From assembly GCA_964613585.1 (NCBI GenBank), contig CAZTHL010000007.1, positions 14,210-78,209 of the forward strand: a stretch of 64,000 nt of DNA. The letters are read 5' to 3'. The DNA is from CAZTHL01 sp964613585 (GTDB taxonomy: Bacteria; Pseudomonadota; Alphaproteobacteria; DSM-16000; Inquilinaceae). The position numbers were made by a program, and so were the translations under genes. This document shows positions 1 to 7,565 of the stretch, piece after piece. Within the stretch, counting starts at the first letter, position 1. The number at the start of each line of letters is the position of its first letter. The notes under the pieces are model-generated. The model made no database searches, was not told the origin of the DNA, and worked only from the letters and a program-made list of their open reading frames with translations.

Positions 1-314
1 GCGAAGGCCTGCACGGAGCTGCCGGGAACGGAGGACCCACCGGTGGTCGTGGCACGGGCGCCATCGCTGCCGACGGCACTGGCGCCTCCGACGGCTCCGG
101 CGCGGCGCAGGGCGCGGCCGTCGAAGCTCGCGGTGTCGGTCCGCGTGACGGCGGCCGTCCGCCGGCCGAGCCCCAAGGCATCGGCGCGGACTCCGGCTTG
201 GGCCCCGCCGGCCGTGACGGCATCGAGCTGATCGCGGTCGAGCTGCACCGGCTGAGCCGAAGCCGATGCGGCGGCCAACGCCAGCATCACCGTCGGCAAA
301 AGGAAAGCTCGCAT
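1..314 (-). CDS. Secreted small protein, 3' end beyond the window edge
   Basis: An open frame reads leftward from ATG at 314 off the window edge, so at least 104 residues are coded and the C-terminus is missing. A GGAGG ribosome site lies 8 bases upstream of the ATG. Residues 1-20 are a clear Sec signal peptide (hydrophobic core LLPTVMLALAAASASA, cleavage after ASA). Directly after it comes QLDRDQLDAVTAGG, a leucine/Asp motif ending in VTAGG that resembles the 'LdxVtGG' segment of double-glycine leader-type small proteins. Here it follows a Sec signal rather than forming the N-terminus. The remainder is Ala/Gly/Ser/Thr-rich low complexity. I do not recognise a family or function. Confidence 0.7.
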   Translation of the reverse strand, partial: MRAFLLPTVMLALAAASASAQPVQLDRDQLDAVTAGGAQAGVRADALGLGRRTAAVTRTDTASFDGRALRRAGAVGGASAVGSDGARATTTGGSSVPGSSVQAF

Positions 315-1088
315 CGGATTTCCTCCAATCCAGTAAAGCTCCTGGGCAAGCATTCAAACAGAACGAACTCTCTTTGGTGTTTCCACGACGCTGTCGGCTT
401 CGCATAACATAGATGGCTTTCCCGATACGATTAGTGCTTTGGTGCACTCGGCAGAAGAAGTATTGGGCGGCGGCCAATGTCGGAACAGGACGAAGCGCCG
501 GCCGTGAACAGACCTCAGGCTTCGGGTGTCGACGCGTTTCCGACATCGAGCATCGTTGCACATGAGAACATGAGCGGGTGACGGAGCGCGGATCGGCAAA
601 GAGGGGCCCGGCTGCATGAGCCGGCTCGTCCCACCGTCAAGGGCGCCGGCTTCGTGCCTTGACGCCGGTCGCCCGAAGCCATGGCTGCTCGGGGTCCCCG
701 GCCAGAGCGCGGAACGTGCAGAGCGGGACCATCCCGGTCCGCTCGGCCGGGAAGGCTGCGTCGCCGCACGTTTTGCAAGCTGTCGATCGGAAGGGGAGCC
801 CGCTCGATCACACGGCCGCCAAAGTCCGCGTTGATCTTGCCCGACCCTCGGCTTGCATGGATCGTCACGGTTCCCCGTCTCGCCGGCGGGTGGCATATTT
901 CGGTCGACAGCGGTACGGCTTTCCGTGGCCGGTCGCCGATCGGGGTCAGCGCCGGTGTCACGAGTTGGCGCGGGCCTGTTGAAAGCTCAGGGGGCCGGAT
1001 CACCTGTGCAGCCGAGCCCGCCCGGGTTCGGGAATACTCATCAGCCGCCCGCCGGGCGGCCGTCACGGCGAGGCGACGCGTCACGCTC
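315..1088. other. Gene-free stretch upstream of ccmG
   Basis: No frame here has both a ribosome site and a recognisable product. The left part must hold the promoter of the leftward secreted-protein gene; an AT-rich TATGTTAT-like stretch lies near 400-410. The right part precedes ccmG. I see no remnant of ccmF, which usually precedes ccmG. Confidence 0.5.
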
Positions 1089-1643
1089 ATGAAGACGTCC
1101 ACGAAGCGGCTTCTGTTCATCCTGCCCCTGGTGCTCTTCCTCGGGGTCGTTGTCTGGGCCTCCATTCCTCTGATCCGCGGGGACGATCCGCGCGTGCTGC
1201 CATCGAGCCGCGTCGGCAAGCCGGCGCCGGACTTCGAGTTGGCACCCTTGCCGGGCCACGAGGCCGGCCTGTCGCGCGCCGACCTGGGCGGCGAGCCCGT
1301 CCTGGTCAATGTCTTCGCCAGCTGGTGCGTGCCCTGTCTGGCTGAGCATCCGCTGCTCACGAAGCTGGCCCGAGAGGACGGGGTCACGATTTACGGGATC
1401 AACTACAAGGACCGACCCCGGGACGCGCTCGAATGGCTTGAGGAACACGGCAACCCCTATGCCCGTATCGGCACCGACCGCGACGGGCGGACCGGCATTG
1501 ACTGGGGTGTGTACGGGGTGCCGGAGACCTTCTTGATCGATAAGGACGGATGGGTACGCTACCGTCATGCCGGTCCGCTCACGCCCACGCTGGTCGAGCA
1601 GCTGATCCTGCCGATGCTTCTGGATCTGCAGAAGGAAGTCTGA
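1089..1643 (+). CDS. ccmG: CcmG/DsbE thiol:disulfide interchange protein
   Basis: Membrane-anchored periplasmic thioredoxin-like protein that keeps the apocytochrome c CXXCH cysteines reduced before haem ligation (System I cytochrome c maturation). The 184 residues start with an N-terminal anchor (about 8-27, LLFILPLVLFLGVVVW). The family hallmark GKPAPDFELAPL follows, then the redox motif WCVPC, and the cis-proline loop GVYGVPETFLIDKDG. Length is normal for DsbE. The same frame stays open far upstream, but homology begins at this ATG. The TGA overlaps the ATG of ccmH, so the genes are translationally coupled with ccmH and ccmI. This is a confident family call. Confidence 0.95.
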   Translation: MKTSTKRLLFILPLVLFLGVVVWASIPLIRGDDPRVLPSSRVGKPAPDFELAPLPGHEAGLSRADLGGEPVLVNVFASWCVPCLAEHPLLTKLAREDGVTIYGINYKDRPRDALEWLEEHGNPYARIGTDRDGRTGIDWGVYGVPETFLIDKDGWVRYRHAGPLTPTLVEQLILPMLLDLQKEV

Positions 1644-2167
1644 TGCCCATGGTGCGATCCGACGGCCGCCGCCGCCGTCCCACCCTACCCGGGCCGGCGG
1701 CCGCGGCAGGCCTCGTTGTCGGGCTCCTGCTCCTCATGCTGGCCGAAGCCGCGCCAGCGCTCGAGCCATCCGAAAGGCTGACCGACCCGGCTCTCGAGGA
1801 GCGCGCCCGTGACATTTCCGCTGAGCTGCGGTGCCTTGTCTGCCCGAACCAGTCGATCGACGATTCGAACGCGCCCCTGGCCCGCGACCTGCGCGTCCTT
1901 GTGCGCGAACGGCTGGAGGCCGGCGACAGCGACGACGAGGTGATGGCCTTCGTCACCGACCGCTACGGCGACTTCGTCCGGCTCAATCCGCCGTTCCAGC
2001 CCAATACCTGGCTGCTCTGGCTCGGCCCGGCCGGACTGCTTCTCCTGGGCGCCGCCGCCGTGGCCGCGCTGGCGGCGCGCCGACGCCGAGCCGCGGCCGA
2101 GGTCCCATTGACCGACGAGGAACGGCAGCGGCTGGCCGCGCTGCTCGACGACGGCAGGCGGCCATGA
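1643..2167 (+). CDS. ccmH: CcmH cytochrome c maturation thiol oxidoreductase
   Basis: Component of the CcmFH haem lyase that reduces or presents apocytochrome cysteines. The 174 residues hold an N-terminal signal/membrane segment (about 20-38), then the signature LRCLVCPNQSI, the family LRCxxCxNQSI redox motif with a C-x2-C pair. The YGDFVRLNPPF block and a C-terminal transmembrane helix (about 120-140) followed by Arg-rich residues complete the family pattern. The ATG overlaps the ccmG stop (TGATG), and its own stop overlaps the ccmI start (ATGA), indicating one tightly coupled operon. The proline in CPNQS, where many homologues have glutamine, is the only sequence oddity. Confidence 0.95.
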   Translation: MPMVRSDGRRRRPTLPGPAAAAGLVVGLLLLMLAEAAPALEPSERLTDPALEERARDISAELRCLVCPNQSIDDSNAPLARDLRVLVRERLEAGDSDDEVMAFVTDRYGDFVRLNPPFQPNTWLLWLGPAGLLLLGAAAVAALAARRRRAAAEVPLTDEERQRLAALLDDGRRP

Positions 2168-3540
2168 TACTCTGGGCGTTTTCCGCCCTGCTCACCGCCG
2201 GCATCGTGGTCCTGCTTCTGAGGCCGTTGATCCGCCCGGCCGACACCCGCCGCGACGCCGCAGGCGATGCGGCAGACGCGCCGATGGATCGGCCGGAGCT
2301 GGCGGTGTACCGAGACCAGCTCGATGAGCTGGAGCGCGACCGGGCCCAGGGCCGGCTGACGGATAGCGAGGCTGAGGCCGCGCGGGCCGAGATCGGCCGG
2401 CGCATGTTGGCGGCGGCCTCCGGGCGCCCGGGCAGTGACGCGCGTGGCGGGCCGGCCCGGCGTCTGGCGGCGGCGGTGTGCGTCCTGGTGCCGGCCGCAA
2501 GTGTCGGCCTGTACCTGGCCTTGGGCAGCCCCGATGTCCCGTCGCAGCCCTTCGCTCAGCGGGACCCGCAGGAACGCGAGGTGCTGCGCACGGCGATGGC
2601 GGAAGCCGCCGAGCTGGAGCGTTCGCTGGCCGAGGACCCCGGGAATCTCGAAGGCTGGATCGAGCTCGGCCAGCGTCGGCGCGCCCTCGGCCAATATCGC
2701 GAGGCGGCCGACGCGCTGGCCCGCGCGGTGGGCATGAGCGAAGGCGATCCGTTGGTCACGGCCACCTATGGCGAGGCGCTGGTCGAGGCCGAGAACGGCC
2801 TGGTCACCGAGACGGCCCGGCAGGCCTTCGAGCGGGTGCGCGAAGCCTTCCCGGGCGAGCCTCGAGCGGCCTATTACCTGGCGCTGGCCCGGGCCCAGGT
2901 AGGCGACGACGAGGGCGCGCTGGAGCGCTGGCAGGAGCTGCTGGCCGGCTCTCCGGCCGATGCCCCTTGGGTCGACCTGGTCCGCCAACGCATCGCGGAG
3001 GTGGCCGAGCGGCTCGGCCGCGACGTCGCCGAGGTGACACCCGAGCCGGGTCCGGCCATGACGGGCCCGCCGGGCGGCGGCTCCGGGATGAGCGAGGCCG
3101 AACGGACGGAGATGATCGAGGGGATGGTCGAAGGGCTGGCCGCGCGCCTGGAGGACGATCCCGACGATCTTGACGGCTGGCTTCGGCTCGGCCGCTCCTA
3201 TGGCGTGCTGGGCCGGCACGAGCAGGCGGCCGATGCCTACGCGAAGGCCGCGGCTCTGGCGCCGGACGATCCCACCGTGCTGGCCGATTACGCCGACGCC
3301 CTCCTGGCCACCGCCGAGGATGGCGCCGTCCCGCCCGAGTTCGTGCCGCTCATGGAGCGCACCCTGGCGCTCGATCCCGACAATCCCCGGGCGCTCTGGT
3401 TCCTCGGGGTGCAGGCCGTGCGCGAGAACGACCCGGACCGGGCGACGGACTACTGGACCCGGCTGCTGGCCGCCCTGGAGCCGGGCTCACCGGAGCATCG
3501 GGCCGTTCAGCGCCAGATCGAGTCGCTCACGGAGGGGTGA
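2164..3540 (+). CDS. ccmI: CcmI (CycH) apocytochrome c chaperone, TPR protein
   Basis: CcmI binds the C-terminus of apocytochrome c and delivers it to the CcmFH ligation module. The 458-residue protein has an N-terminal membrane helix (ILWAFSALLTAGIVVLLLRP), a cytoplasmic leucine/charged segment with the family motif VYRDQLDELERDRAQGRL, a second membrane helix (about 98-118), and a long periplasmic part. That part carries two sets of tetratricopeptide repeats (about 155-290 and 330-455, e.g. GWIELGQRRRALGQYREAADAL and DPDNPRALWFLGVQA). A Pro/Gly-rich linker near residue 300 separates the two. ATGA overlap with ccmH. It is the last gene of the run; ccmABCDEF are not in the window. Confidence 0.92.
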   Translation: MILWAFSALLTAGIVVLLLRPLIRPADTRRDAAGDAADAPMDRPELAVYRDQLDELERDRAQGRLTDSEAEAARAEIGRRMLAAASGRPGSDARGGPARRLAAAVCVLVPAASVGLYLALGSPDVPSQPFAQRDPQEREVLRTAMAEAAELERSLAEDPGNLEGWIELGQRRRALGQYREAADALARAVGMSEGDPLVTATYGEALVEAENGLVTETARQAFERVREAFPGEPRAAYYLALARAQVGDDEGALERWQELLAGSPADAPWVDLVRQRIAEVAERLGRDVAEVTPEPGPAMTGPPGGGSGMSEAERTEMIEGMVEGLAARLEDDPDDLDGWLRLGRSYGVLGRHEQAADAYAKAAALAPDDPTVLADYADALLATAEDGAVPPEFVPLMERTLALDPDNPRALWFLGVQAVRENDPDRATDYWTRLLAALEPGSPEHRAVQRQIESLTEG

Positions 3541-3545
3541 TACCG

Positions 3546-3577
3546 GCGAGCCAACGGCCCCGACCGTTGACTCGCGA
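3546..3577. repeat. Degenerate family B hairpin repeat
   Basis: A GCGAGCCAACGG...CCGTTGACTCGCG imperfect hairpin begins a few bases after the ccmI stop. It resembles the perfect palindrome at 16656-16687 with several mismatches. It may act as a transcription terminator for ccmGHI. No T-tract follows. Confidence 0.5.
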
Positions 3578-3744
3578 CGGCGCTTTCGGTGAACCGCCGG
3601 ACAGCGGGCGCGACCCGAGCCGGGCCGTCGGGTCGTCCGGTCGGCGCGATGGCCTCAGCCGTTCACATGCGGTGACAAGGTCCGGCTGCCAGCCATGGCA
3701 AGCGCCGGTGCGCTGCGCCCGGCGGGCCGGCGCACCGGGCCCTT

Positions 3745-3874
3745 GAGGCGTTTCCGGGTTAGGCGGCATCGCCGGCGGCCGCTCCCCCCCGACCGGCCAC
3801 CCAACAACGGTATGCTTGGGATGGCCGGGCGGGTTGAGCGGGCCGGTGCCAATTCCGCGTCACGCGGAAAAGCT
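3745..3874. repeat. Family A MITE-like repeat, full-length copy
   Basis: The left end GAGGCGTTTCCGGGTT continues into GGCATCGCCGG. The right end has GGGCCGGTGCC then ATTCCGCGTCACGCGGAAA. The two ends are inverted copies of a CGTTTCCG/CGGAAA core, about 130 bp apart. It lies between the convergent ccmI and cytochrome b561 genes. Related copies lie at 18154, 29558, 33818 and 49147. Confidence 0.7.
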
Positions 3875-3883
3875 TTGGCGTTG

Positions 3884-4432
3884 TCAGGAAGTGTCCACGC
3901 GCTTCCGACCGGTGATCATGGCGATGATCAGGTTCTGCCGCTCCAGCAGCGAGGACAGGATCACGCCGCCGACGTGCAGCCCGATGAGCACCGCGAGGAC
4001 CCAGGCAACCCCCTCGTGCAGCTCCTCGCCGACCTCACCGCTCAGCGCGCCGCCCCAGCCCAGAAGGCCGGTGGCGACGGTGGCCAGGACGGTCAGCAAC
4101 AGGGCGACGACCATGAGGCCGCCCAAGGGGTTGTGGCCGGCCGGCTCGTCGCCGCGGCCGTGGAGCCGATCCGCCAGATAGCGGGCCGCCTCCCACGGGG
4201 TCGGGATGAAGTCGCCGAAGCGGGCGTGGCACGGGCCGATCAGCCCCCACACGACCCGCGTCGCGACGATGCCGAGCGCGCCCAGCCCGGCCCACAGATG
4301 CACCGCCATCGACGCCTCGGCCGAGGCGAAGGCCACGGCGATGCTGGCAGCCAGGGCCCAGTGCAGGATCCTCAGCAGTGGGTCCCAGACCACGACGCTT
4401 CCCGTCAGGGTGCGGCGTGCCATGGACCTCAC
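3884..4432 (-). CDS. Cytochrome b561 family membrane protein
   Basis: Four-helix membrane haem b protein of the bacterial cytochrome b561/NiFe-hydrogenase b-subunit type (182 aa), expected to pass electrons between the quinone pool and a periplasmic partner. It opens with the family motif VVWDPLLRILHWALA, carrying the first haem histidine. Further histidines sit in helix 2 (MAVHLWAGLGALGI, then TRVVWGLIG) and helix 4 (ELHEGVAWVLAVLIGLHVGGV). The start is GTG at 4432, overlapping the stop of the upstream PepSY gene; an ATG at 4423 is an alternative. Operon: PepSY then cytochrome b561, divergent from a PepSY/two-component operon that probably controls it. Confidence 0.88.
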   Translation of the reverse strand: MRSMARRTLTGSVVVWDPLLRILHWALAASIAVAFASAEASMAVHLWAGLGALGIVATRVVWGLIGPCHARFGDFIPTPWEAARYLADRLHGRGDEPAGHNPLGGLMVVALLLTVLATVATGLLGWGGALSGEVGEELHEGVAWVLAVLIGLHVGGVILSSLLERQNLIIAMITGRKRVDTS

Positions 4433-4776
4433 TCCCCCTCGCGGCCGATGATCTCGCCGGTGCGGCCGTCCACAACGACCTCCCAGAGACGGCCGGCGCC
4501 GTCGCGGGCCTCGACCTCATAGCCCCCGGCCTCACGTTCGATTTCCCGAATGTCGCGGTAGCCGGCGTCCGTCATGATGCCGATCACGCGGTCGATCCCG
4601 ATCCGGTCGCCGCCCGGGGCCGAGCCGCGGTCGTCGCCGGGACCCTCCACGCTCGAAGGACCGGAACCGGTCGAGGCGGTGCCGGCCAGGCTGTCGGCGG
4701 CGAGCGCCACCGTCCCCGCGGTCGCCGCGACCATCACGCCGATGATGCCAAGCTGCCAGATGCTTTTGCCGATCAT
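4429..4776 (-). CDS. PepSY-domain periplasmic protein
   Basis: Small exported protein. Residues 1-27 form a signal or anchor segment (WQLGIIGVMVAATAGTVALAA). A low-complexity Gly/Ser/Asp linker follows, then a single C-terminal PepSY domain (VIGIMTDAGYRDIREIER... VVVDGRTGEIIGREGE). PepSY domains occur in periplasmic sensors and peptidase inhibitors and beside b561-type cytochromes. ATG at 4776 is preferred over the in-frame TTG at 4785 because the AGGGGAG ribosome site is correctly spaced only for the ATG. The stop overlaps the GTG start of the cytochrome b561 gene. The precise ligand is unknown. Confidence 0.85.
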   Translation of the reverse strand: MIGKSIWQLGIIGVMVAATAGTVALAADSLAGTASTGSGPSSVEGPGDDRGSAPGGDRIGIDRVIGIMTDAGYRDIREIEREAGGYEVEARDGAGRLWEVVVDGRTGEIIGREGE

Positions 4777-4922
4777 CTCTCTCAATCTCCCCTAGCTCGG
4801 TCTGTCGCTGTCCCGGACGGCGCTGGCCGCCCATCGGCGCCCACCCTGGCAAGACCGCCCTGAACCAGGCCTGAAGCGGTTGTTCAGGCTGCATTCAGCT
4901 TGACGCGCGCTACATTCGCGCC

Positions 4923-5351
4923 ATGACTGGTGTTTCACTCCTTGCCGGAGCCCTTGTGCTGAGCGTCGGCATGGTCCCGGGGGTCCGGGCGGAACCGACG
5001 CCGGACGAGCAGCGCCGGCGGCACGGCGGCTTGGAGCATCAGGACGATCGGGAGCTTGCGGGTGACGACGGGAGCCACGATCAGCGCCGTGCCCGCGCTG
5101 CGCTCGAGCGCGGGGAGGTGCTGCCGCTGACCGGCATCCTGAGGCGGTCCGAGGCCCTGCTCGACGGCCGGATGATCGAGGCCGAGCTGGAACGCGAGGA
5201 CGGCCGCTGGGTCTATGAGATCACGTTGCTCGATGCCGACGGCTTCATCGTCGAGGCGCTGTTCGACGCTCGCACCGCCGAGCTGCTCGAGCTGGAGGGC
5301 CGGCGGCTTGAGCGGCTGCTCCAGCCAAGAGCACAGGGCGAGGACCGGTAA
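4923..5351 (+). CDS. PepSY-domain exported protein
   Basis: The 142-residue protein has a signal peptide (about 1-23, MTGVSLLAGALVLSVGMVPGVRA), an acidic/His-rich segment, and a C-terminal PepSY-like domain (EVLPLTGILRRSEALLDGRMIEAE..., TLLDADGFIVEALFDARTAELLEL). Its stop overlaps the ATG of the response regulator (TAATG), so it is the first gene of a PepSY-regulator-kinase operon. This genomic trio is common in Proteobacteria, where the PepSY protein is presumed to act on the periplasmic side of the kinase pathway. The direct signal cannot be read from sequence. Confidence 0.85.
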   Translation: MTGVSLLAGALVLSVGMVPGVRAEPTPDEQRRRHGGLEHQDDRELAGDDGSHDQRRARAALERGEVLPLTGILRRSEALLDGRMIEAELEREDGRWVYEITLLDADGFIVEALFDARTAELLELEGRRLERLLQPRAQGEDR

Positions 5352-6019
5352 TGCGCATCCTCGTGGTGGAGGACGATGAGCACCTATCCGGCCAGCTGAT
5401 GCGGGCGCTGGAGGCTGCCGGCCATGCGGTCGACCGGGCGGGCGACGGCGAGGAGGCGCAGTTCCTGGGCGAGACCGAGCCCTACGACGCCGTCGTGCTG
5501 GATCTCGGCCTGCCGCGGCGGGACGGGCTGTCCGTGCTCCGGGCGTGGCGCGCTGGGGACATCGGGGTGCCGGTGCTAGTGCTGACGGCGCGGGATGCCT
5601 GGCATGAGAAGGTGGAGGGGATCGACGCCGGGGCCGACGACTATCTGGCCAAGCCGTTCCGCATGGAGGAGCTGCTGGCCCGGCTGCGCGCCATCCTGCG
5701 CCGGGCCGCGGGGCGTGCCGACGACGTGCTCGACCTCGGCGCGGTGCGCATCGACACCCGCGCCACCCGGGTCACCCGGAACGGTGTGCCGGTGCCGCTG
5801 ACCGCCCACGAGTACAAGGTGCTGTCCTACCTGGCCGGGCGCGCCGGCAGCACCGTGAGCCGCGCCGAGCTGATCGAGCATGTCTACGCCCAGGACTTCG
5901 ACCGGGACAGCAACACCCTTGAGGTGTTCGTCGGCCGGCTGCGCCGCAAGCTGGGCCGGAACCTGATCGTGACCGAGCGCGGGCTCGGCTACCGGCTCGA
6001 CCCCCATGCCTTCAAGTGA
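5351..6019 (+). CDS. OmpR-family response regulator
   Basis: The 222-residue regulator has an N-terminal receiver domain with acidic pocket EDD (residues 7-9), phospho-acceptor D51 in VVLDLGLP and K101 in YLAKPF. An OmpR/PhoB winged-helix DNA-binding domain follows (about 127-222, ending VTERGLGYRLDPHAFK). It is closest in pattern to the QseB/PmrA/BasR group. It is translationally coupled to the PepSY gene before it and overlaps the kinase gene by 14 nt. Likely targets are its own operon and the divergent PepSY-cytochrome b561 operon across the 146-bp gap, which is an inference from arrangement. Confidence 0.92.
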   Translation: MRILVVEDDEHLSGQLMRALEAAGHAVDRAGDGEEAQFLGETEPYDAVVLDLGLPRRDGLSVLRAWRAGDIGVPVLVLTARDAWHEKVEGIDAGADDYLAKPFRMEELLARLRAILRRAAGRADDVLDLGAVRIDTRATRVTRNGVPVPLTAHEYKVLSYLAGRAGSTVSRAELIEHVYAQDFDRDSNTLEVFVGRLRRKLGRNLIVTERGLGYRLDPHAFK

Positions 6020-7409
6020 GCCGGTCGCCGGCAGTCCGGCCGGCCGCGGCGCCGCAAGGATGCCGACGCGCGCCGGCTCGCTGCGACGACGGCTCCTGGT
6101 CGGCGCGGCGCTGTGGATCGCGCTGGCGCTGCTGCTCGCCGGCACTCTCATTGCTTGGCTGCTGACCCGGGCCGTCGAGACGCAGATTTACGATGGTCTT
6201 GCGGAGGAGGTGGACAGGCTGGTCGCCGCCCTGTCGGTGACGCCGGATGGCGGGCTGACGGTGGCCCGGCGGCCTGCCGACCCGGCCTTCGCCCGCCCCT
6301 ACTCCGGCCACTATTGGCAAGTGGGGGAACTGGGAGCCGTGGCTGCCCGATCGCGGTCTCTTTGGGATCAGGTGCTCCCGTTGCCGGCTGACGTGCTCAC
6401 GGACGGCCAAGTGCACCGCCATGCCATCGACGGGCCCCGCGGTCAGCGGCTCATCGTGGTCGAGCGGGCGGTGGTGCTGCCCGGCCTGGACCGGCGAACG
6501 CGTGTGGCGGTGGCCATTGATCGTGCCGTGGTCACAGAGGTGACACGGCCCGCCATCCTCACGCTGGCTGCGTCGCTCCTGGTGCTCGCCGTCGGCCTTG
6601 TGCTTGCCGCGTGGCTGCAGGTCACCGCCGGGCTGCGGCCGCTGGAGCGCCTCCGGCGCGCGGTCGCGCGGGTCGCCGACGGCGAGGCGCGGCTGGTCGG
6701 CGAGGGCTGGCCCGAGGAGGTCGCGCCCTTGGCCACCGAGCTCGACGCCGTGCTGGCAAGCAATCGCCGCATTGCCGAGGTGGCACGACGCCAAGCCGCC
6801 GACCTGGCGCACGGCCTGCGAACCCGGCTGGCGGTCGCGGCCAACGAGGCTGATGCCCTGGGCGAACGGGACTCCGGGACCGCAAGGCGGCTGATGGAAG
6901 AACTCGGCGCGGCACGACGGCTGCTGGACCGCCATCTCGCGCGTGCCCGTGCCGGCGGGGCCGCGCCCGGCCTGCGGAGCCGTGTGCCCGCCGCGGACAC
7001 CGTCGACAGGGTGGCCGATGTCGTGGCCCGCTTGGCCGGCCGCGATCTGGCCATCGAGCGAAGACTCGAATGGGACGCCGTGTTCCTTGGCGACCGGTCG
7101 GATCTGGAGGAGATGGCCGGCAATCTTCTTGATAACGCGGCGAAGTGGGCCCGCCGCCGGGTTCGCCTTGCGGCATCGCGCCATGACGGCCGTCTGCGAT
7201 TGACCGTGGAGGACGACGGGCCCGGCATCCCGGAGGCCGATCGGATCCGGGCGCTTGACCCGGGGGTGCGCCTCGACCAGCAGGCACCGGGCAGCGGCCT
7301 GGGCCTTGCCATTGTCGGCGAGCTGGCCGCGGCCTATGGCGGTGCGCTAAGCCTCGACACGTCGCCGCTCGGCGGTCTCAGGGCGACAGTGACCTTGCCA
7401 AGCGGCTGA
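6006..7409 (+). CDS. Two-component sensor histidine kinase
   Basis: Membrane sensor kinase of 467 residues, partner of the preceding regulator. Two transmembrane helices (about 33-54 and 183-204) bracket a periplasmic loop of about 130 residues. A HAMP-like linker follows, then a dimerisation/phosphotransfer helix with H269 in ADLAHGLRTRLAV. A C-terminal ATPase domain carries an N-box (NLLDNAAKWA), DDGPGIPEAD and SGLGLAI. The H-box is slightly degenerate (HGLRTRL rather than HELRTPL), as in many PmrB/QseC-like enzymes. An internal ATG at 6060 is an alternative start. Confidence 0.9.
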   Translation: MPSSEPVAGSPAGRGAARMPTRAGSLRRRLLVGAALWIALALLLAGTLIAWLLTRAVETQIYDGLAEEVDRLVAALSVTPDGGLTVARRPADPAFARPYSGHYWQVGELGAVAARSRSLWDQVLPLPADVLTDGQVHRHAIDGPRGQRLIVVERAVVLPGLDRRTRVAVAIDRAVVTEVTRPAILTLAASLLVLAVGLVLAAWLQVTAGLRPLERLRRAVARVADGEARLVGEGWPEEVAPLATELDAVLASNRRIAEVARRQAADLAHGLRTRLAVAANEADALGERDSGTARRLMEELGAARRLLDRHLARARAGGAAPGLRSRVPAADTVDRVADVVARLAGRDLAIERRLEWDAVFLGDRSDLEEMAGNLLDNAAKWARRRVRLAASRHDGRLRLTVEDDGPGIPEADRIRALDPGVRLDQQAPGSGLGLAIVGELAAAYGGALSLDTSPLGGLRATVTLPSG

Positions 7410-7565
7410 TGCCGGCCGTCGACCCTGCCCTTCCCGGCGGAGCTTCCGGACCTCGCCCCAAGGTCGGAGACAATCTCGGGCAGCCGCGCGCCGAGCCGAT
7501 CGTGGTTGGCGGCAATCCTCGGAGACCGCCGGCAGCGCGACCGGCCGGCGCCACCCGGCGCCACG

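Noticed and set aside
515..1387. Minus-strand open frame upstream of and overlapping ccmG
   Set aside because: Arg/Pro/Ser-rich translation, no ribosome site or recognisable motif, and it overlaps ccmG.
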